From an uncultured Erythrobacter sp. (GTDB lineage: Bacteria > Pseudomonadota > Alphaproteobacteria > Sphingomonadales > Sphingomonadaceae): a stretch of 64,000 nt of DNA. The stretch is taken from positions 1,364,001-1,428,000 of the forward strand of contig CANMZA010000001.1 of assembly GCA_947502305.1 (NCBI GenBank), given 5' to 3'. Each line of letters begins with the position of its first letter. Position 1 is the first letter of the stretch. The position numbers and the translations under genes are program-made. The notes beneath the pieces are model-generated. The model was not told where the DNA came from and ran no database searches. It saw only the letters and a list, made by a program, of their open reading frames with translations. This document shows positions 8,333 to 18,389 of this stretch, in pieces.

Positions 8333-9328
8333 TTAATCGCTTGGCAGCAGCGCCAAGAGGGCGAAACTCGCCAACCAATGTTCACCCATATAATCGCCAG
8401 CAACATGGGGCAGAGCCGCTTCCAAATGGCTTTGCGCTCGCTGTTCGATCAAGGCTAAGGCCGATTCATCGCCGCTCCCAATCGCCCGGCCCGCCGCGCG
8501 CAGGCACCAGGCCCGGCTGAGGTTGAGCCCGTCGAGATGGGCAATTTTGCCGTCACTCCGGTCTGAAACGCCCACCGGGCGGCATTCACGCTCCAACCAA
8601 CCATTGGTGACAACCAGGGCATCAAACCACGGCGCGAATGTCTCCGCCGGCATGATGCGGCTCATGAGTGTTGCCGCGATCAGCACCGGCGAAAGAAACT
8701 CATCGCCCCCCGGTTCCCATCCTGCATAATTCGACTTGCATGCAAAGGCATTGACCGACCATGCCTCAATCGCCGCCGAAAGCTCCGTATCGCGAGCCTC
8801 AGCCCATTCATGCGCCAGCAGCAGGGCAAAGGCGGTGTTGCCATGCGTGCCCACCGTGATCGGATATGTCAGGATCGGCAGATATTCTGCGAAACGCTGC
8901 GCAAAAGCCCGTGCCAAGGGCTCCAAACGTTCGCCCCAATCACGGTCGCTGTGCCGTGCGGCCTCATGGTGCAGGTACAACAGCCAGCCCCAGCCATAGG
9001 GCCGTTCAAATCCGCGCGCAGAAGCCTGTTTCATATAAGCAAGTTCGACGGCGAGTTTTTCTTCCGTGAACGTCTCCTGCGCCAGGGCATCAATCGCCTG
9101 CGCCTCAGGCATGTCAGGATAAAGCCGCCTGAGCGTGAGCAGCGTCCACCAGCTATGTACGCATGAATGCCAATCGAAACTGCCGAAAAACACCGGGTGC
9201 AAGGCGCGCGGCCCCAAAGCATCCGCATCGCTGACCAGCACATGATCGAGCTTATTGGGAAAATCCTGCGCCACATGGCCCAGCGCAATCCGCGCAAATT
9301 TGCGTGCAACGTCCTTCGTCAATTCCAT
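8333..9328 (-). CDS. DUF2891 family protein
   Basis: A 331-residue cytoplasmic protein without signal peptide or membrane segment. It shows the DUF2891 hallmarks: HPVFFGSFDWHSCVHSWW at 44-61 and GDYMGEHWLASFALLAL near the C-terminus, rich in His, Trp and acidic residues in a probably alpha-helical toroid-like fold. The family has no established biochemical function. It is the last gene of a tightly overlapping cassette (10-nt overlap with the DUF979 gene) that also encodes 5-oxoprolinase. The context points to a role in 5-oxoproline, N-terminal pyroglutamate or related small-molecule metabolism; this is inference. The conserved HPVFxGSFDWHSCVH block could be a catalytic or ligand-binding centre. 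Confidence 0.85.
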   Translation of the reverse strand: MELTKDVARKFARIALGHVAQDFPNKLDHVLVSDADALGPRALHPVFFGSFDWHSCVHSWWTLLTLRRLYPDMPEAQAIDALAQETFTEEKLAVELAYMKQASARGFERPYGWGWLLYLHHEAARHSDRDWGERLEPLARAFAQRFAEYLPILTYPITVGTHGNTAFALLLAHEWAEARDTELSAAIEAWSVNAFACKSNYAGWEPGGDEFLSPVLIAATLMSRIMPAETFAPWFDALVVTNGWLERECRPVGVSDRSDGKIAHLDGLNLSRAWCLRAAGRAIGSGDESALALIEQRAQSHLEAALPHVAGDYMGEHWLASFALLALLPSD

Positions 9329-10275
9329 AACAAGAACGCCCCGACATAGATGATCACAACATTACAAATCCAAAGCGGGATCGCCGTGCCGACCTGTTGA
9401 CGAATAACGGCGTTTTGATCTTTCAGTTCCAACAGGGCGGCAGGAACGATGTTGAAGTTTGCGGCCATTGGGGTGAGCAATGTTCCGCAGAAACCGGCCA
9501 GCATCCCAACCGCACCAATGACCGCCGGGTTGCCGCCATACCCTTCCACCAGCAAAGGAATGCCTATCGCCGCCGCCATAACTGGGAAGGCGGCGAAGGC
9601 ATTGCCCATGATCATTGTGAAGAGCGCCATGCCCAGCGCGAACACGACCACCGTAAGAAAGATGCTGCCTTCCGGAATGGCTCCGCTGGCCGCGTCGCCA
9701 ATGATGTCGCCCACACCCGCCAACGCGAAGACCGCGCCCAAGGCCGCAAGCATTTGCGGCAAGATCGCGGCCCAGCCGATGGAGTCCAGCAAGCGCCGCC
9801 CTTCTTCTGCTGGAGCCAACGCAGCGGGACGCAGCCACACCATCGCCGCAATGAGCGCAATGACAACACCGACGCCAAACAGTATCAGCGTTTCGCGGCG
9901 CTCTTCGAAAAGGCCGCCTTCCACAATCGAAAGGGGCAGGTAATTGTACAGCAACGTGCCCGCCACAGCAGTTATCGGCACAATTAAAGCCGGGACAAAC
10001 AGGCGATTACCAAATTTTTCTGAGAAACTTTCTCGCTCCTCATTCAAGGTCGTTTCAGGCGCGCTGCGCTTCAACTGGCCTGCCCCCGCGATCGCCACGA
10101 GCGCCAAAACCAATATTCCGTTAGCAAGATCACTCAAATAGCTGCCGGCGAAGAAACTGACGGACAAAATCCCCCAAAACGCTGCATTTCCATAGAGTTG
10201 ATCGCGCAAGCTAAGAATTGACCACAAGGCAAAGAACGAACCTGCCAAGACATAGAGCCACTCATAGGTGATCAT
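9319..10275 (-). CDS. DUF979 family membrane protein, predicted 5-oxoproline transporter subunit
   Basis: A 318-residue integral membrane protein with about 9-10 hydrophobic segments and no signal peptide. Recognisable segments are LRDQLYGNAAFWGILSVSFF near the N-terminus and VIGAVGMLAGFCGTLLTPMA near the C-terminus. DUF979 proteins nearly always pair with DUF969 proteins, and the pair has been proposed as a 5-oxoproline (pyroglutamate) transporter. Its start overlaps the DUF969 stop (ATGA) and its end overlaps the DUF2891 gene by 10 nt, so the three are probably translationally coupled. The adjacent 5-oxoprolinase fits a substrate-uptake role. Confidence 0.85.
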   Translation of the reverse strand: MITYEWLYVLAGSFFALWSILSLRDQLYGNAAFWGILSVSFFAGSYLSDLANGILVLALVAIAGAGQLKRSAPETTLNEERESFSEKFGNRLFVPALIVPITAVAGTLLYNYLPLSIVEGGLFEERRETLILFGVGVVIALIAAMVWLRPAALAPAEEGRRLLDSIGWAAILPQMLAALGAVFALAGVGDIIGDAASGAIPEGSIFLTVVVFALGMALFTMIMGNAFAAFPVMAAAIGIPLLVEGYGGNPAVIGAVGMLAGFCGTLLTPMAANFNIVPAALLELKDQNAVIRQQVGTAIPLWICNVVIIYVGAFLLWN

Positions 10276-10967
10276 GCCGCGTCCTCCTTATCCTCAACCT
10301 GCCGGACGCGCGTCAATCGGCGATCAAGCGCAGTGATCCGCCAGCTGTGGATCACAAAAGCGCATACCGCGGTGGGGATTGCCCAGACGGATAATTGCAA
10401 CGGGGTAAGCGGATAGCCGTAAGATTCAAAAACTCCTTGAATCAATAGGATAGATGCGATTGCGAAGAAAATATCTTCACCGAAGAACAGCCCCACATTG
10501 TCCGTTGCCGCCGACATTGCGAGCACTTTTTCACGGTCGCCATCTGCCAATTCGCCATGCGATTTTTCCGCCGCAGCCTCCGCTATAGGGGCCACCAAGG
10601 GCCGCACCGCTTGGGGGTGTCCGCCAATATCTTTCATCCCCAAAGCCGCTGTGATCTGGCGGAACAAAAGATAGATCACAAGCAACTTGCCCATCGTAGC
10701 GCCGCGCACACTTTCGATCACCGAACGCGCGCGCTGCTGCAATCCGTGACGCTCCAAAATGCCAATCACTGGCAGGATGATCCACGTAACAGAGATGTAG
10801 CGATTGTCGTTAAACGCCTTGCCCAGCGCCTCAACCACGGCGACGAAATCCAGCCCCGCCAGCAGGCCCGTCGCAACCGCTGCGCCCACAACCACCATCA
10901 ACGGATTGAACCGCAAAGCAAAGCCGATAACGACCAAGGCAATGCCCAAAAGGGGCCAGTAACTCAT
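10272..10967 (-). CDS. DUF969 family membrane protein, predicted 5-oxoproline transporter subunit
   Basis: A 231-residue membrane protein with about six hydrophobic segments. The start is the ATG at 10967 ([20 protein letters not shown]), which overlaps the oxoprolinase stop as TGATG; a TTG one codon upstream is less likely. DUF969 hallmarks include ILPVIGILERHGLQQRA and the MKDIGGHPQAVRPLVAPIAE block, followed by LAMSAATDNVGLFFGED. These polar residues inside a membrane protein suggest the substrate path. It pairs with the DUF979 protein encoded next. The substrate assignment comes from family literature and from the adjoining oxoprolinase. Confidence 0.85.
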   Translation of the reverse strand: MSYWPLLGIALVVIGFALRFNPLMVVVGAAVATGLLAGLDFVAVVEALGKAFNDNRYISVTWIILPVIGILERHGLQQRARSVIESVRGATMGKLLVIYLLFRQITAALGMKDIGGHPQAVRPLVAPIAEAAAEKSHGELADGDREKVLAMSAATDNVGLFFGEDIFFAIASILLIQGVFESYGYPLTPLQLSVWAIPTAVCAFVIHSWRITALDRRLTRVRQVEDKEDAA

Positions 10968-13900
10968 CAAAGATTCTCCTGATCTTCGCCATCCAGGCCC
11001 GGGCCATACCCCCCGCCCCCAGGCGTTAGGATCGCAAATGTATCGCCCGGCTGCATTTCTGCCGATGCGGTGGCGCTTAATTCTTCGCGTGTGCCATCGG
11101 CTCGTTCGACCCAGTTACGCCCCGGCGCCGCATCGCCGCCGCCAGCAATACCGCGCGGCGCAACCTTGCGCCGGTTGGCGAGCATATTTGCGCGCATCGG
11201 CTCCAAAAACGTCATACGCCGCTCCACCCCTTCGCCGCCGCAATGCAGTCCCTGACCGCCGGAGCCGCTGCGCACCGCAAACCGGTCCAGCCGGACGGGG
11301 AAGCGTGTTTCCAGAATTTCGGGGTCTGTCAGGCGGCTATTGGTCATATGCGTTTGCACCGCGCTCGTCCCGTCATGATCCGGCCCTGCGCCCGACCCGC
11401 CACAGATTGTTTCGTAATATTGATGCGCGTCATTGCCGAAGGTGAAATTGTTCATTGTCCCTTGGCTCGGCGCCAACCTACCCGTCGCCGCGAACAGAGC
11501 ATCCGTTACCGCTTGGCTGGTTTCCACATTGCCGGCGACCACCGCTGCACCGGGATGCGGGTTCAGCATTGATCCTTCTGGTACGATCAGCTCCACTGGC
11601 TTCAAACACCCGTCATTCATCGGAATGGCATCGTCGATGAGCGTACGCAGAACATACAGAGCCGCCGCGCGCGTAATGGAACGCGGCGCGTTAAAGTTGC
11701 CCGGCAATTGCGCGCTGGTCCCTGTAAAATCAAACACAGCGGAGCGCGCCGAATGATCAATGCGGATCGCGACTTTCACGACAGCATCATTGTCCATCCG
11801 ATACGCAAATTCGCCGTCTTGCAATTCGCCCAGCAATCGCCGCACGCTTTCCTCTGCATTGGCGATCACGTGGCGCATATAGGCCGCCACCACTTCGGCG
11901 CCCTGATCCTTCGCCGCTGCGTTCAGCAATTCTGCGCCGCGAATACAGGCCGCCAATTGCGCGCGAAGGTCCGACAGATTGCGCGCTGGATTGCGGGCTG
12001 GATAAACCGCGCCTGCGAGCACTTCGCGAATGCTGCTTTCCTGAAACACCCCTTCGTCAACCATCAGAAGGTTGTCGATCATCACCCCTTCTTCTTCGAT
12101 ATTCCGGCTTTCGGGCGGCATTGATCCGGGCGCGATCCCGCCAATATCGGCATGGTGCCCGCGCGCCGCGACAAAGGCATCGGGCTCGCTGGATGCATCA
12201 TCGTAGAACACCGGCACGATGACTGTGATATCTGGCAGGTGCGTGCCGCCGCGATACGGATCGTTGAGCACGTAAGCGTCCCCGCGCCGAAACCCGCGCC
12301 CATCGCGCGGCGGCCCGTCAGCCAAGCCATTTGAGCGTCCGCGCGCCTCTATCACCCGCGCGATACTTTCGCCCATAGATCCCAAATGCACTGGGATATG
12401 CGGGGCATTGGCGATCAGCGCCCCGCCCGCATCAAACAAAGCACAGGAAAAATCGAGCCGTTCTTTAATGTTCACCGAAGTCGCCGTGGATTGCAGAACC
12501 ACGCCCATTTCCTCGGCAATGGCCATGAAGAGATTGTTGAAAATCTCCAGCCGAACGGGATCAACCGCGGTCCCTGCCGCGCGGCCCCGTTCAAGCGGCT
12601 GCATCCGGGTGAGTACGAGGCTCCCCTCCTCTGCCAAGACGCCGCGCCATCCCGGTTCGATCACTGTGGTGGAGCCGGGATCGATTATCAATGCAGGGCC
12701 ATCGACGCTCTCGCCTGCCTGCATCACGCTGCGCTCCAATGTATGCCAGCCGCTTGGTGCTGCTGACCCCAAGCCGGGGCGTTCTGGCTCGGCACGTTCC
12801 GGCGCGCTGTCCAATCTCGCGGCTTGCAACGTCGCCGCCAAAGCACGCGGCAGGCCGCTTGCCTCCACATCGCCGCCGCTGATCGCCTCGACGCTCAAGG
12901 CTTCGACAATGATCGCCGCCTTTGCATCGGAATAGCCGAACCTTTGCCGGTGCAAGGCGCGAAATGTCTCATCCATCTGCGCCACTTGCCCGCATGGGAT
13001 GGTCAACATGGAATCGCTGCCCTCAAACCTCAATCGCGCGCGCGCCAGCGTCGTGATATCGCCAGCTGCGATGCTCTGATCGATGAGCACAGCGCGCGCG
13101 CGCTCCTTCAACTGCGCCAGATTTTCTGAAAAATCGCTCTCCAAAGGCCGAACCACACTGACCTCTTGAATCGCCTTTATCGGCGCCAGCCCAATCCCAA
13201 AAGCAGACAGCATGCCCGCCAGCGGATGGACCAAAACCGTTTCCATGCCGAGTTGATCGGCCACCATGCAAGCATGTTGCCCGCCCGCCCCGCCAAAACA
13301 GGACAGCGCATAGGTCGTCACATCATGCCCGCGGGCGACAGAAATTTTGCGAATGGCATTGGCCATATTGTCAGCAGCAATTGCCAAGAAGCCCTCAGCG
13401 ATTTCAGAAAGGCGTCTTTCCCCGGGCAGGCTCGACGAAACGGCTTCCAGAGCGGCGCGCGCGGCGGCTGGGTCCAAGGGCAGATCGCCGCCGGGGCCAA
13501 AGACACTGGGGAAGAAAGCCGGATCAATCCGGCCCAAGAACAGGTTGCAATCGGTAATCGTTAAGGGTCCACCAGCGCGGTAACAGGCCGGGCCGGGATT
13601 GGCTCCGGCGCTATGCGGGCCAACACGAAAACGTGCGCCGTCAAAACTGCAAATTGAACCGCCACCAGCGGCAACCGTATGAATTTGCATCATTGGGGCC
13701 GCCACGCGCACACCGGCAACCACACTGTCACCGGTTAACTCCAATTCGCCGGCATAATGCGCAACATCTGTGCTGGTCCCGCCCATATCGAAACCGATCA
13801 GCTTTGCGTGACCCAGCGGCGCGCAGGCCGCAACCATCCCGACAACCCCGCCCGCCGGTCCGGATAGGATCGCATCCTTGCCCCGAAATGCCCCGACTTC

Positions 13901-14653
13901 CGCCAAACCGCCGCTCGATTGCATAAAACGCAGATTGCGGGCTTGCGGCAGTTCCGCGCGCAAAGTGTCAGTGTATCGGCGCAAAACCGGGGACAGATAG
14001 GCATCCACCACCGTCGTATCGCCGCGCGGAATCAATTTGATCAACGGGGCGACCTCATGGCTCACGCTAACTTGCGTAAAGCCGGCATCCCGAGCGATTT
14101 GCGCCAATCGCATTTCATGGTCGCGATGTTTCCAGCTATGGATCAGCGCGATCGCGATGGCGTCAAACCCATCGGCACGCAGGGCCGCAAATTGCGCATG
14201 CGCTGCCGCTTCATTGAGCGGCGTTAGGACACTGCCATCGACCGCAACGCGCTCTTCCACTTCAACAACCCGCGCGGGCAATTGTTCTGGCAAGATTATA
14301 TGGCGGGCAAAAATCTCAGGCCGCGCTTGTGTTCCGATCCGCAAGGCATCGCCCAGCCCAGCCGTTATCGCCAGCGCCAATCGTTCCCCCTTTCGCTCCA
14401 GCAAAGCGTTGGTCGCAACCGTCGTGCCAATCCGCAAATCCGCGATCTCAGCGGTCTTTTGGCCTTCATCTTGCCCGTCATATGCGGCGTCATATTGGGC
14501 CATCAAGCGCCGCACGGCCTCACTTGCGGCATCGGAATAGGCGGCGGGATTTTCTGAAAGCAGCTTATCCGTCACCAATCGCCCATCCGGGGTCAGCGCC
14601 ACGACATCGGTAAATGTACCTCCGCGATCAATCGCAAAGCGCCAAGCATTCAT
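10967..14653 (-). CDS. 5-oxoprolinase, HyuA-HyuB fusion (ATP-hydrolysing)
   Basis: A 1,228-residue fused enzyme. The HyuA-like half (about 1-690) begins [19 protein letters not shown] and carries [13 protein letters not shown] near residue 284 and the SGPAGGVVG loop, actin/hexokinase-fold phosphate motifs. The HyuB-like half (about 695-1205) starts at [20 protein letters not shown] and contains [17 protein letters not shown]. Fused 5-oxoprolinases of this length hydrolyse 5-oxo-L-proline to glutamate using ATP; separate HyuAB proteins act on hydantoins, so a hydantoin-type substrate is the alternative. I chose the ATG at 14653 because AAAGGAAA lies upstream and the family start follows; an extension to 14860 would overlap the opposite-strand gene. 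It is the first gene of the cassette. Confidence 0.9.
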   Translation of the reverse strand: MNAWRFAIDRGGTFTDVVALTPDGRLVTDKLLSENPAAYSDAASEAVRRLMAQYDAAYDGQDEGQKTAEIADLRIGTTVATNALLERKGERLALAITAGLGDALRIGTQARPEIFARHIILPEQLPARVVEVEERVAVDGSVLTPLNEAAAHAQFAALRADGFDAIAIALIHSWKHRDHEMRLAQIARDAGFTQVSVSHEVAPLIKLIPRGDTTVVDAYLSPVLRRYTDTLRAELPQARNLRFMQSSGGLAEVGAFRGKDAILSGPAGGVVGMVAACAPLGHAKLIGFDMGGTSTDVAHYAGELELTGDSVVAGVRVAAPMMQIHTVAAGGGSICSFDGARFRVGPHSAGANPGPACYRAGGPLTITDCNLFLGRIDPAFFPSVFGPGGDLPLDPAAARAALEAVSSSLPGERRLSEIAEGFLAIAADNMANAIRKISVARGHDVTTYALSCFGGAGGQHACMVADQLGMETVLVHPLAGMLSAFGIGLAPIKAIQEVSVVRPLESDFSENLAQLKERARAVLIDQSIAAGDITTLARARLRFEGSDSMLTIPCGQVAQMDETFRALHRQRFGYSDAKAAIIVEALSVEAISGGDVEASGLPRALAATLQAARLDSAPERAEPERPGLGSAAPSGWHTLERSVMQAGESVDGPALIIDPGSTTVIEPGWRGVLAEEGSLVLTRMQPLERGRAAGTAVDPVRLEIFNNLFMAIAEEMGVVLQSTATSVNIKERLDFSCALFDAGGALIANAPHIPVHLGSMGESIARVIEARGRSNGLADGPPRDGRGFRRGDAYVLNDPYRGGTHLPDITVIVPVFYDDASSEPDAFVAARGHHADIGGIAPGSMPPESRNIEEEGVMIDNLLMVDEGVFQESSIREVLAGAVYPARNPARNLSDLRAQLAACIRGAELLNAAAKDQGAEVVAAYMRHVIANAEESVRRLLGELQDGEFAYRMDNDAVVKVAIRIDHSARSAVFDFTGTSAQLPGNFNAPRSITRAAALYVLRTLIDDAIPMNDGCLKPVELIVPEGSMLNPHPGAAVVAGNVETSQAVTDALFAATGRLAPSQGTMNNFTFGNDAHQYYETICGGSGAGPDHDGTSAVQTHMTNSRLTDPEILETRFPVRLDRFAVRSGSGGQGLHCGGEGVERRMTFLEPMRANMLANRRKVAPRGIAGGGDAAPGRNWVERADGTREELSATASAEMQPGDTFAILTPGGGGYGPGLDGEDQENL

Positions 14654-14841
14654 ACTGCGCGGTTTCCTTTGCTTAATCGCGGTTACAGCGCAGCGGGCAA
14701 GCGGCGCAGCACCTTCTTCGCAACCGCGCAGAGCGGCGTCAATTGCGGGCAATACCGCTCTAACCAACAAATTGAGAGGTTGCATTTTGGGACGGGTTTG
14801 GCTGAGACGAACCCCAAGAACACTTTCGGGAGAATGATGAG

Positions 14842-15633
14842 ATGGCCGATTACGAAACAATCCGCGTGGAACGCAGCGGGGATATTCTGAAAATCACGCT
14901 GAACCGGCCAGAGCGGCTGAACGCCTGCCCACCGTTGATGGCGGATGAAATTTTCGCGGCGATCCGCGATTTGGGCGATGCCCGCGCTTTGTTGATTATG
15001 GGCGAAGGCCGCGCCTTTTGTTCGGGCGCCGATTTGGCCGCGCGCGGTGGCGGCGACGTCTTCGCCTCTGCTGGAGATGGCTCTTTCACCGCGCTCAACC
15101 GTCATTACAACCCGATGATGGCGGCACTTTGGAATTTGCCGATCCCGGTCGTCACCGCCGTTAACGGCCCGGCTGCGGGCATTGGGTGCTCTATTGCTCT
15201 GGCGGGTGATTTCGTGATTTCGGGCAAGAGCGGCTATTTCCTCCAAGCTTTCGTCAATATCGGTCTGGTGCCGGATGGCGGCTCTAGCTGGATCCTGCCG
15301 CGCCTTGCCGGATTGGCGCAGGCCACACGCATGATGATGCTGGGTGAGAAAATCCATGGCGAAGAAGCAGAGCGGATTGGCCTGATCACCAAATGCGTTG
15401 AGGACGACGCATTGATCGCAGAAGCAACCGCCATCGCAGAAAAACTCGCAGCGGGTCCGACCGTGGCTCTGGCGCAGATGAAAGCGAATTTGCGCCGGGG
15501 ATTGCAGGCCGATCTGGGCACTGCATTGCAAATGGAAGCAGACGGCCAGCGTATCGCCGGATCGAGCGAAGACGCGGCCGAGGGCGGCAAATCCTTCCTC
15601 GAAAAGCGTAAGCCGGTTTTCAAAGGCCGCTAA
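14842..15633 (+). CDS. Enoyl-CoA hydratase/isomerase (crotonase family, PaaG-like)
   Basis: A 263-residue crotonase-fold protein. The oxyanion-hole segments GEGRAFCSGADLA (54-66) and AVNGPAAGIGCSIALAGD (106-123) are present. FVNIGLVPDGGSSWILPRLAG (138-157) has Asp145 as the sole acidic residue of the second catalytic position. This pattern is typical of PaaG-type isomerases acting on phenylacetyl-CoA epoxide or cis/trans-enoyl-CoA, rather than the two-glutamate hydratases. The substrate cannot be fixed from sequence. A GGGAG ribosome-binding site precedes the ATG. It stands alone on the plus strand, divergent from the oxoproline cassette and converging with the acyl-CoA dehydrogenase 27 nt away. 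Confidence 0.88.
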   Translation: MADYETIRVERSGDILKITLNRPERLNACPPLMADEIFAAIRDLGDARALLIMGEGRAFCSGADLAARGGGDVFASAGDGSFTALNRHYNPMMAALWNLPIPVVTAVNGPAAGIGCSIALAGDFVISGKSGYFLQAFVNIGLVPDGGSSWILPRLAGLAQATRMMMLGEKIHGEEAERIGLITKCVEDDALIAEATAIAEKLAAGPTVALAQMKANLRRGLQADLGTALQMEADGQRIAGSSEDAAEGGKSFLEKRKPVFKGR

Positions 15634-15660
15634 AACGAAAACTTTCGGTGCGGGCTAATC

Positions 15661-17310
15661 CTATCGGTTTTGGCCTTCTTGGATCAGCCCGCGCCCAATC
15701 ACTTGCGCCTGAATTTCGCCCGCGCCTTCGAATATGTTCAAGATGCGCGCGTCGCACAGCACCCGGCTGATCGGGTATTCTAACGCATATCCATTGCCGC
15801 CATGCACTTGCAATGCATTGTCCGCATTGCTCCACGCCGTGCGCGCGGCGAGCAATTTCGCCATGCCAGCCTCGATATCGCAGCGCTCGCCCTTATCCTT
15901 ATGTCTGGCAGCGCAATAGGTTAGCTCACGCGCCATCACTGTTTCCGCCGCCATCATCGCGATTTTGTCCGACACACGCGGAAAAGCAAGCAGGTTTTTG
16001 CCAAACTGCTTGCGCTCAAGAGCATAGGTGAGTGCCAAATCAAACGCATTCCACGCCACCCCGATGGCGCGCGCGGCGGTTTGGATACGTGCACCCTCAA
16101 ATGTGCGCATCAATTGCTTAAAACCCTGCCCTTGAACGTCGCCCAGCAAGCCCCCATTGGCGACAGCAAAGCCATCGAAGCCCAGCGCATATTCCTTCAT
16201 GCCCCGGTAGCCGAGAACTTCGATCTCGCTGCCGTCCAGACCGGCATCGGGGAATGGATCCGCATCGCTGCCGCGCGTCTTTTCTGCAAGCAACATCGAC
16301 AGCCCGCCATAGCCGGGCGCATCGGGATCGGTCCTGCAAAGCACGGTCATCAAATCGGCGCGCGCGGCATGAGTGATCCACGTTTTCGCCCCGGTGATAT
16401 GCCACCCGCCATCGCTTTGCAGGGTGCCACGTGTGCGGACCGAGGCAAGGTCAGATCCGGTGTCGGGTTCTGTGAAGACAGCAGTCGGCAGGATGCTGCC
16501 ATCGGCGATTTTCGGCAGGAACTTCGCCTTTTGCTCCGCCGTGCCGTTTTGCTCGATCAAATCCCCCGCAATTTCGGAACGAGTGCCCAAAGACCCTGCG
16601 CAAATCCACCCGCGCGACAATTCTTCGGAGACTAGGCACATCGCTGTTTTGCCCAGTCCCAGCCCGCCAAATTCTTCCGCAATGCACACGCCAAACACGC
16701 CAAGCTGCGCCATTTCATCGACCACTTCGATCGGGATCAATGCGTCGGCCAAGTGCCAATGATGTGCCTGCGGGGTGATCCGGTCGGCTGTGAAGGCGCG
16801 GAATTGGGCGCGGATCATGTCCAGCGTTTCGTCGCCAAATGCCTCGTCCGGCCGCTCACCATTCGCCAACAGAGCGGCCAGCGCGGCGCGCGTTTCGGCG
16901 GTGTTTCCCTCGGCCAAGAACCGCGCCACTGCGGCATGATCTGCAAAGTTTGCGGCGGCATTTTGGGCACCCAATTCAGCAGGGCGCAGAAATTCGCTGG
17001 CGCTCATCGCAATCGCGCTGGCGAGCTGATGACAATATTCGCCAAAGCCAACTTTCAGCGTCAGCTCTTCAATCGCGCCAAACCGCCCGGCCTTTTCCGC
17101 TCGCGCGGCCCAATCGGCGGTAGCCTCCAAGGCCGCGACATTTGTGCCTGTCCACGCAAGGCCGTGGACGATCCGTTGATGTCTCTCAATCAGCGCAGCA
17201 TCGGGTTTGCCATTGGGCGCGGCCATTTGCGACACACTTTGCCGCACCGCTTCTTGATATTGCTTTGCGGCGAGAGCAGCTTGCCGTGCCAGTGCGATCC
17301 ATTCGTTCAT
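15661..17310 (-). CDS. Acyl-CoA dehydrogenase, large (FadE-like) form
   Basis: A 549-residue flavoenzyme, longer than the usual 380-400 because of an N-terminal extension of about 150 residues. The FAD/substrate motif VFTEPDTGSDLAS lies near 270-283. The C-terminal block ILNIFEGAGEIQAQVIGRGL (about 520-540) holds the expected catalytic Glu in the FEGAGE position. The start is the ATG at 17310, overlapping the stop of the upstream TIGR03084-type gene (TGATG). It probably oxidises acyl-CoA to trans-2-enoyl-CoA with electron transfer to ETF; chain length and branching are unknown. The enoyl-CoA hydratase/isomerase on the opposite strand could handle the next step. Confidence 0.9.
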   Translation of the reverse strand: MNEWIALARQAALAAKQYQEAVRQSVSQMAAPNGKPDAALIERHQRIVHGLAWTGTNVAALEATADWAARAEKAGRFGAIEELTLKVGFGEYCHQLASAIAMSASEFLRPAELGAQNAAANFADHAAVARFLAEGNTAETRAALAALLANGERPDEAFGDETLDMIRAQFRAFTADRITPQAHHWHLADALIPIEVVDEMAQLGVFGVCIAEEFGGLGLGKTAMCLVSEELSRGWICAGSLGTRSEIAGDLIEQNGTAEQKAKFLPKIADGSILPTAVFTEPDTGSDLASVRTRGTLQSDGGWHITGAKTWITHAARADLMTVLCRTDPDAPGYGGLSMLLAEKTRGSDADPFPDAGLDGSEIEVLGYRGMKEYALGFDGFAVANGGLLGDVQGQGFKQLMRTFEGARIQTAARAIGVAWNAFDLALTYALERKQFGKNLLAFPRVSDKIAMMAAETVMARELTYCAARHKDKGERCDIEAGMAKLLAARTAWSNADNALQVHGGNGYALEYPISRVLCDARILNIFEGAGEIQAQVIGRGLIQEGQNR

Positions 17311-18110
17311 CAGACGCGCGCGCTTTTCTTTGCCCGCGCGCCGGGTGGTGGCGGATCTTGCGGCGGCCCGGCAAAACATTGCGCCATTGCCATCCATTGC
17401 GCCGCATTTGCCCCGATAACTTTCAAAGAGGTGTCGGCAATATTGCGGCATTGCGTGACGACTTGGCAGAATTCTTCTGCTGCCCCTTCGATCCGCTCAT
17501 CCCCCACATCTTCGCCCAAAATCTGCTGCGCACCAGACGGCAAAGTTAGCACCAATTGCGGCCGCGGTTCTGGCGCCGGTTCGCCGCGATTGGCAAATGT
17601 CCAACCATAAGTGTTCATCCCCAGAACCGCGATATTCGCCACAGCGTCACTGGGCGGGCGATCCCGATCCAGCTCGTCATAAATTGCCTGAGCATGCGAC
17701 CATGTTTCCATCAACCGCGCGGTGATAGAAGAACGCGCGCTCATGCTCGGCCCTGCCCAAGGCAATCGTGCTTTGGGATCAGCTTTCGCAAAACTATCGG
17801 CCAGTTCTCCGTAAAATTCGCGCCACGTCTTGAGCAGCGCGATACCGGTCAGGCCATCTGCTTGCGCGCGTTCAAATTCGCGAAAATTCAGGCCCCGCGA
17901 TGCGCCAAGCGACTGCATGAAATCGCCAAATTCCTGTGGCGCCGTCAAAGACAATTGCGCGGCGCGGTTCCACACATGCAAGTGGCGCATAATTTCATCA
18001 ATCGTCCAATCTTTGAACGCCGTTGGCCGGGCGAAATCCGCCTCCTCCAACTCAGCAAGCAATTCGTATAAATCGTCACAAATGCCGCGAAAATCTTCTG
18101 CTTGCTGCAT
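17310..18110 (-). CDS. TIGR03084-type metal-binding protein (DinB/mycothiol-maleylpyruvate isomerase-like)
   Basis: A 266-residue soluble protein with an N-terminal four-helix bundle of the MDMPI/DinB type. His residues at metal-ligand positions occur in MRHLHVWN (about 41-48) and LMETWSHAQAIYDEL (about 133-147). The C-terminal half (PRPQLVLTLPSGAQQILGED) resembles an SCP2-like lipid- or ligand-binding domain. The tail is short, basic and Pro-rich. It overlaps the acyl-CoA dehydrogenase by one base, indicating co-expression. The biochemical role of the family is not established; a helper or substrate-handling role in acyl-CoA oxidation is inferred. Confidence 0.8.
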   Translation of the reverse strand: MQQAEDFRGICDDLYELLAELEEADFARPTAFKDWTIDEIMRHLHVWNRAAQLSLTAPQEFGDFMQSLGASRGLNFREFERAQADGLTGIALLKTWREFYGELADSFAKADPKARLPWAGPSMSARSSITARLMETWSHAQAIYDELDRDRPPSDAVANIAVLGMNTYGWTFANRGEPAPEPRPQLVLTLPSGAQQILGEDVGDERIEGAAEEFCQVVTQCRNIADTSLKVIGANAAQWMAMAQCFAGPPQDPPPPGARAKKSARV

Positions 18111-18389
18111 GATGTTCCTCTCAAAAACACACCTATTGAAGTGCCTGACAATCGCAGGTCAATCAAGCCGCGCGCCCCTACTCAAATGATTATTATTGCG
18201 CACTGCACCATTTATAAGCTAGTTGCGCGGCTCAGCGAGGCGCAACGCCTCTTCAAGGCGGATGAGCAATCCGCTTTGCATGATCCCAAGCGCGGATGTT
18301 TCCACCCCCTTTACGGGCGAAGAGGCCTGCTCTTAACGCACCGCCCTGCCCCGCGCGCGCTTTGCCCCGCGCCAATTGAAAAGCCTGTT

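Noticed and set aside
14654..14860. N-terminal extension of the oxoprolinase.
   Set aside because: The family start [12 protein letters not shown] with a good ribosome-binding site lies at 14653, and the extension would overlap the divergent gene.
14683..15531. Minus-strand frame of 282 codons over the enoyl-CoA hydratase gene.
   Set aside because: The plus strand encodes a clear crotonase-family protein with a ribosome-binding site; the antisense product has no family features.
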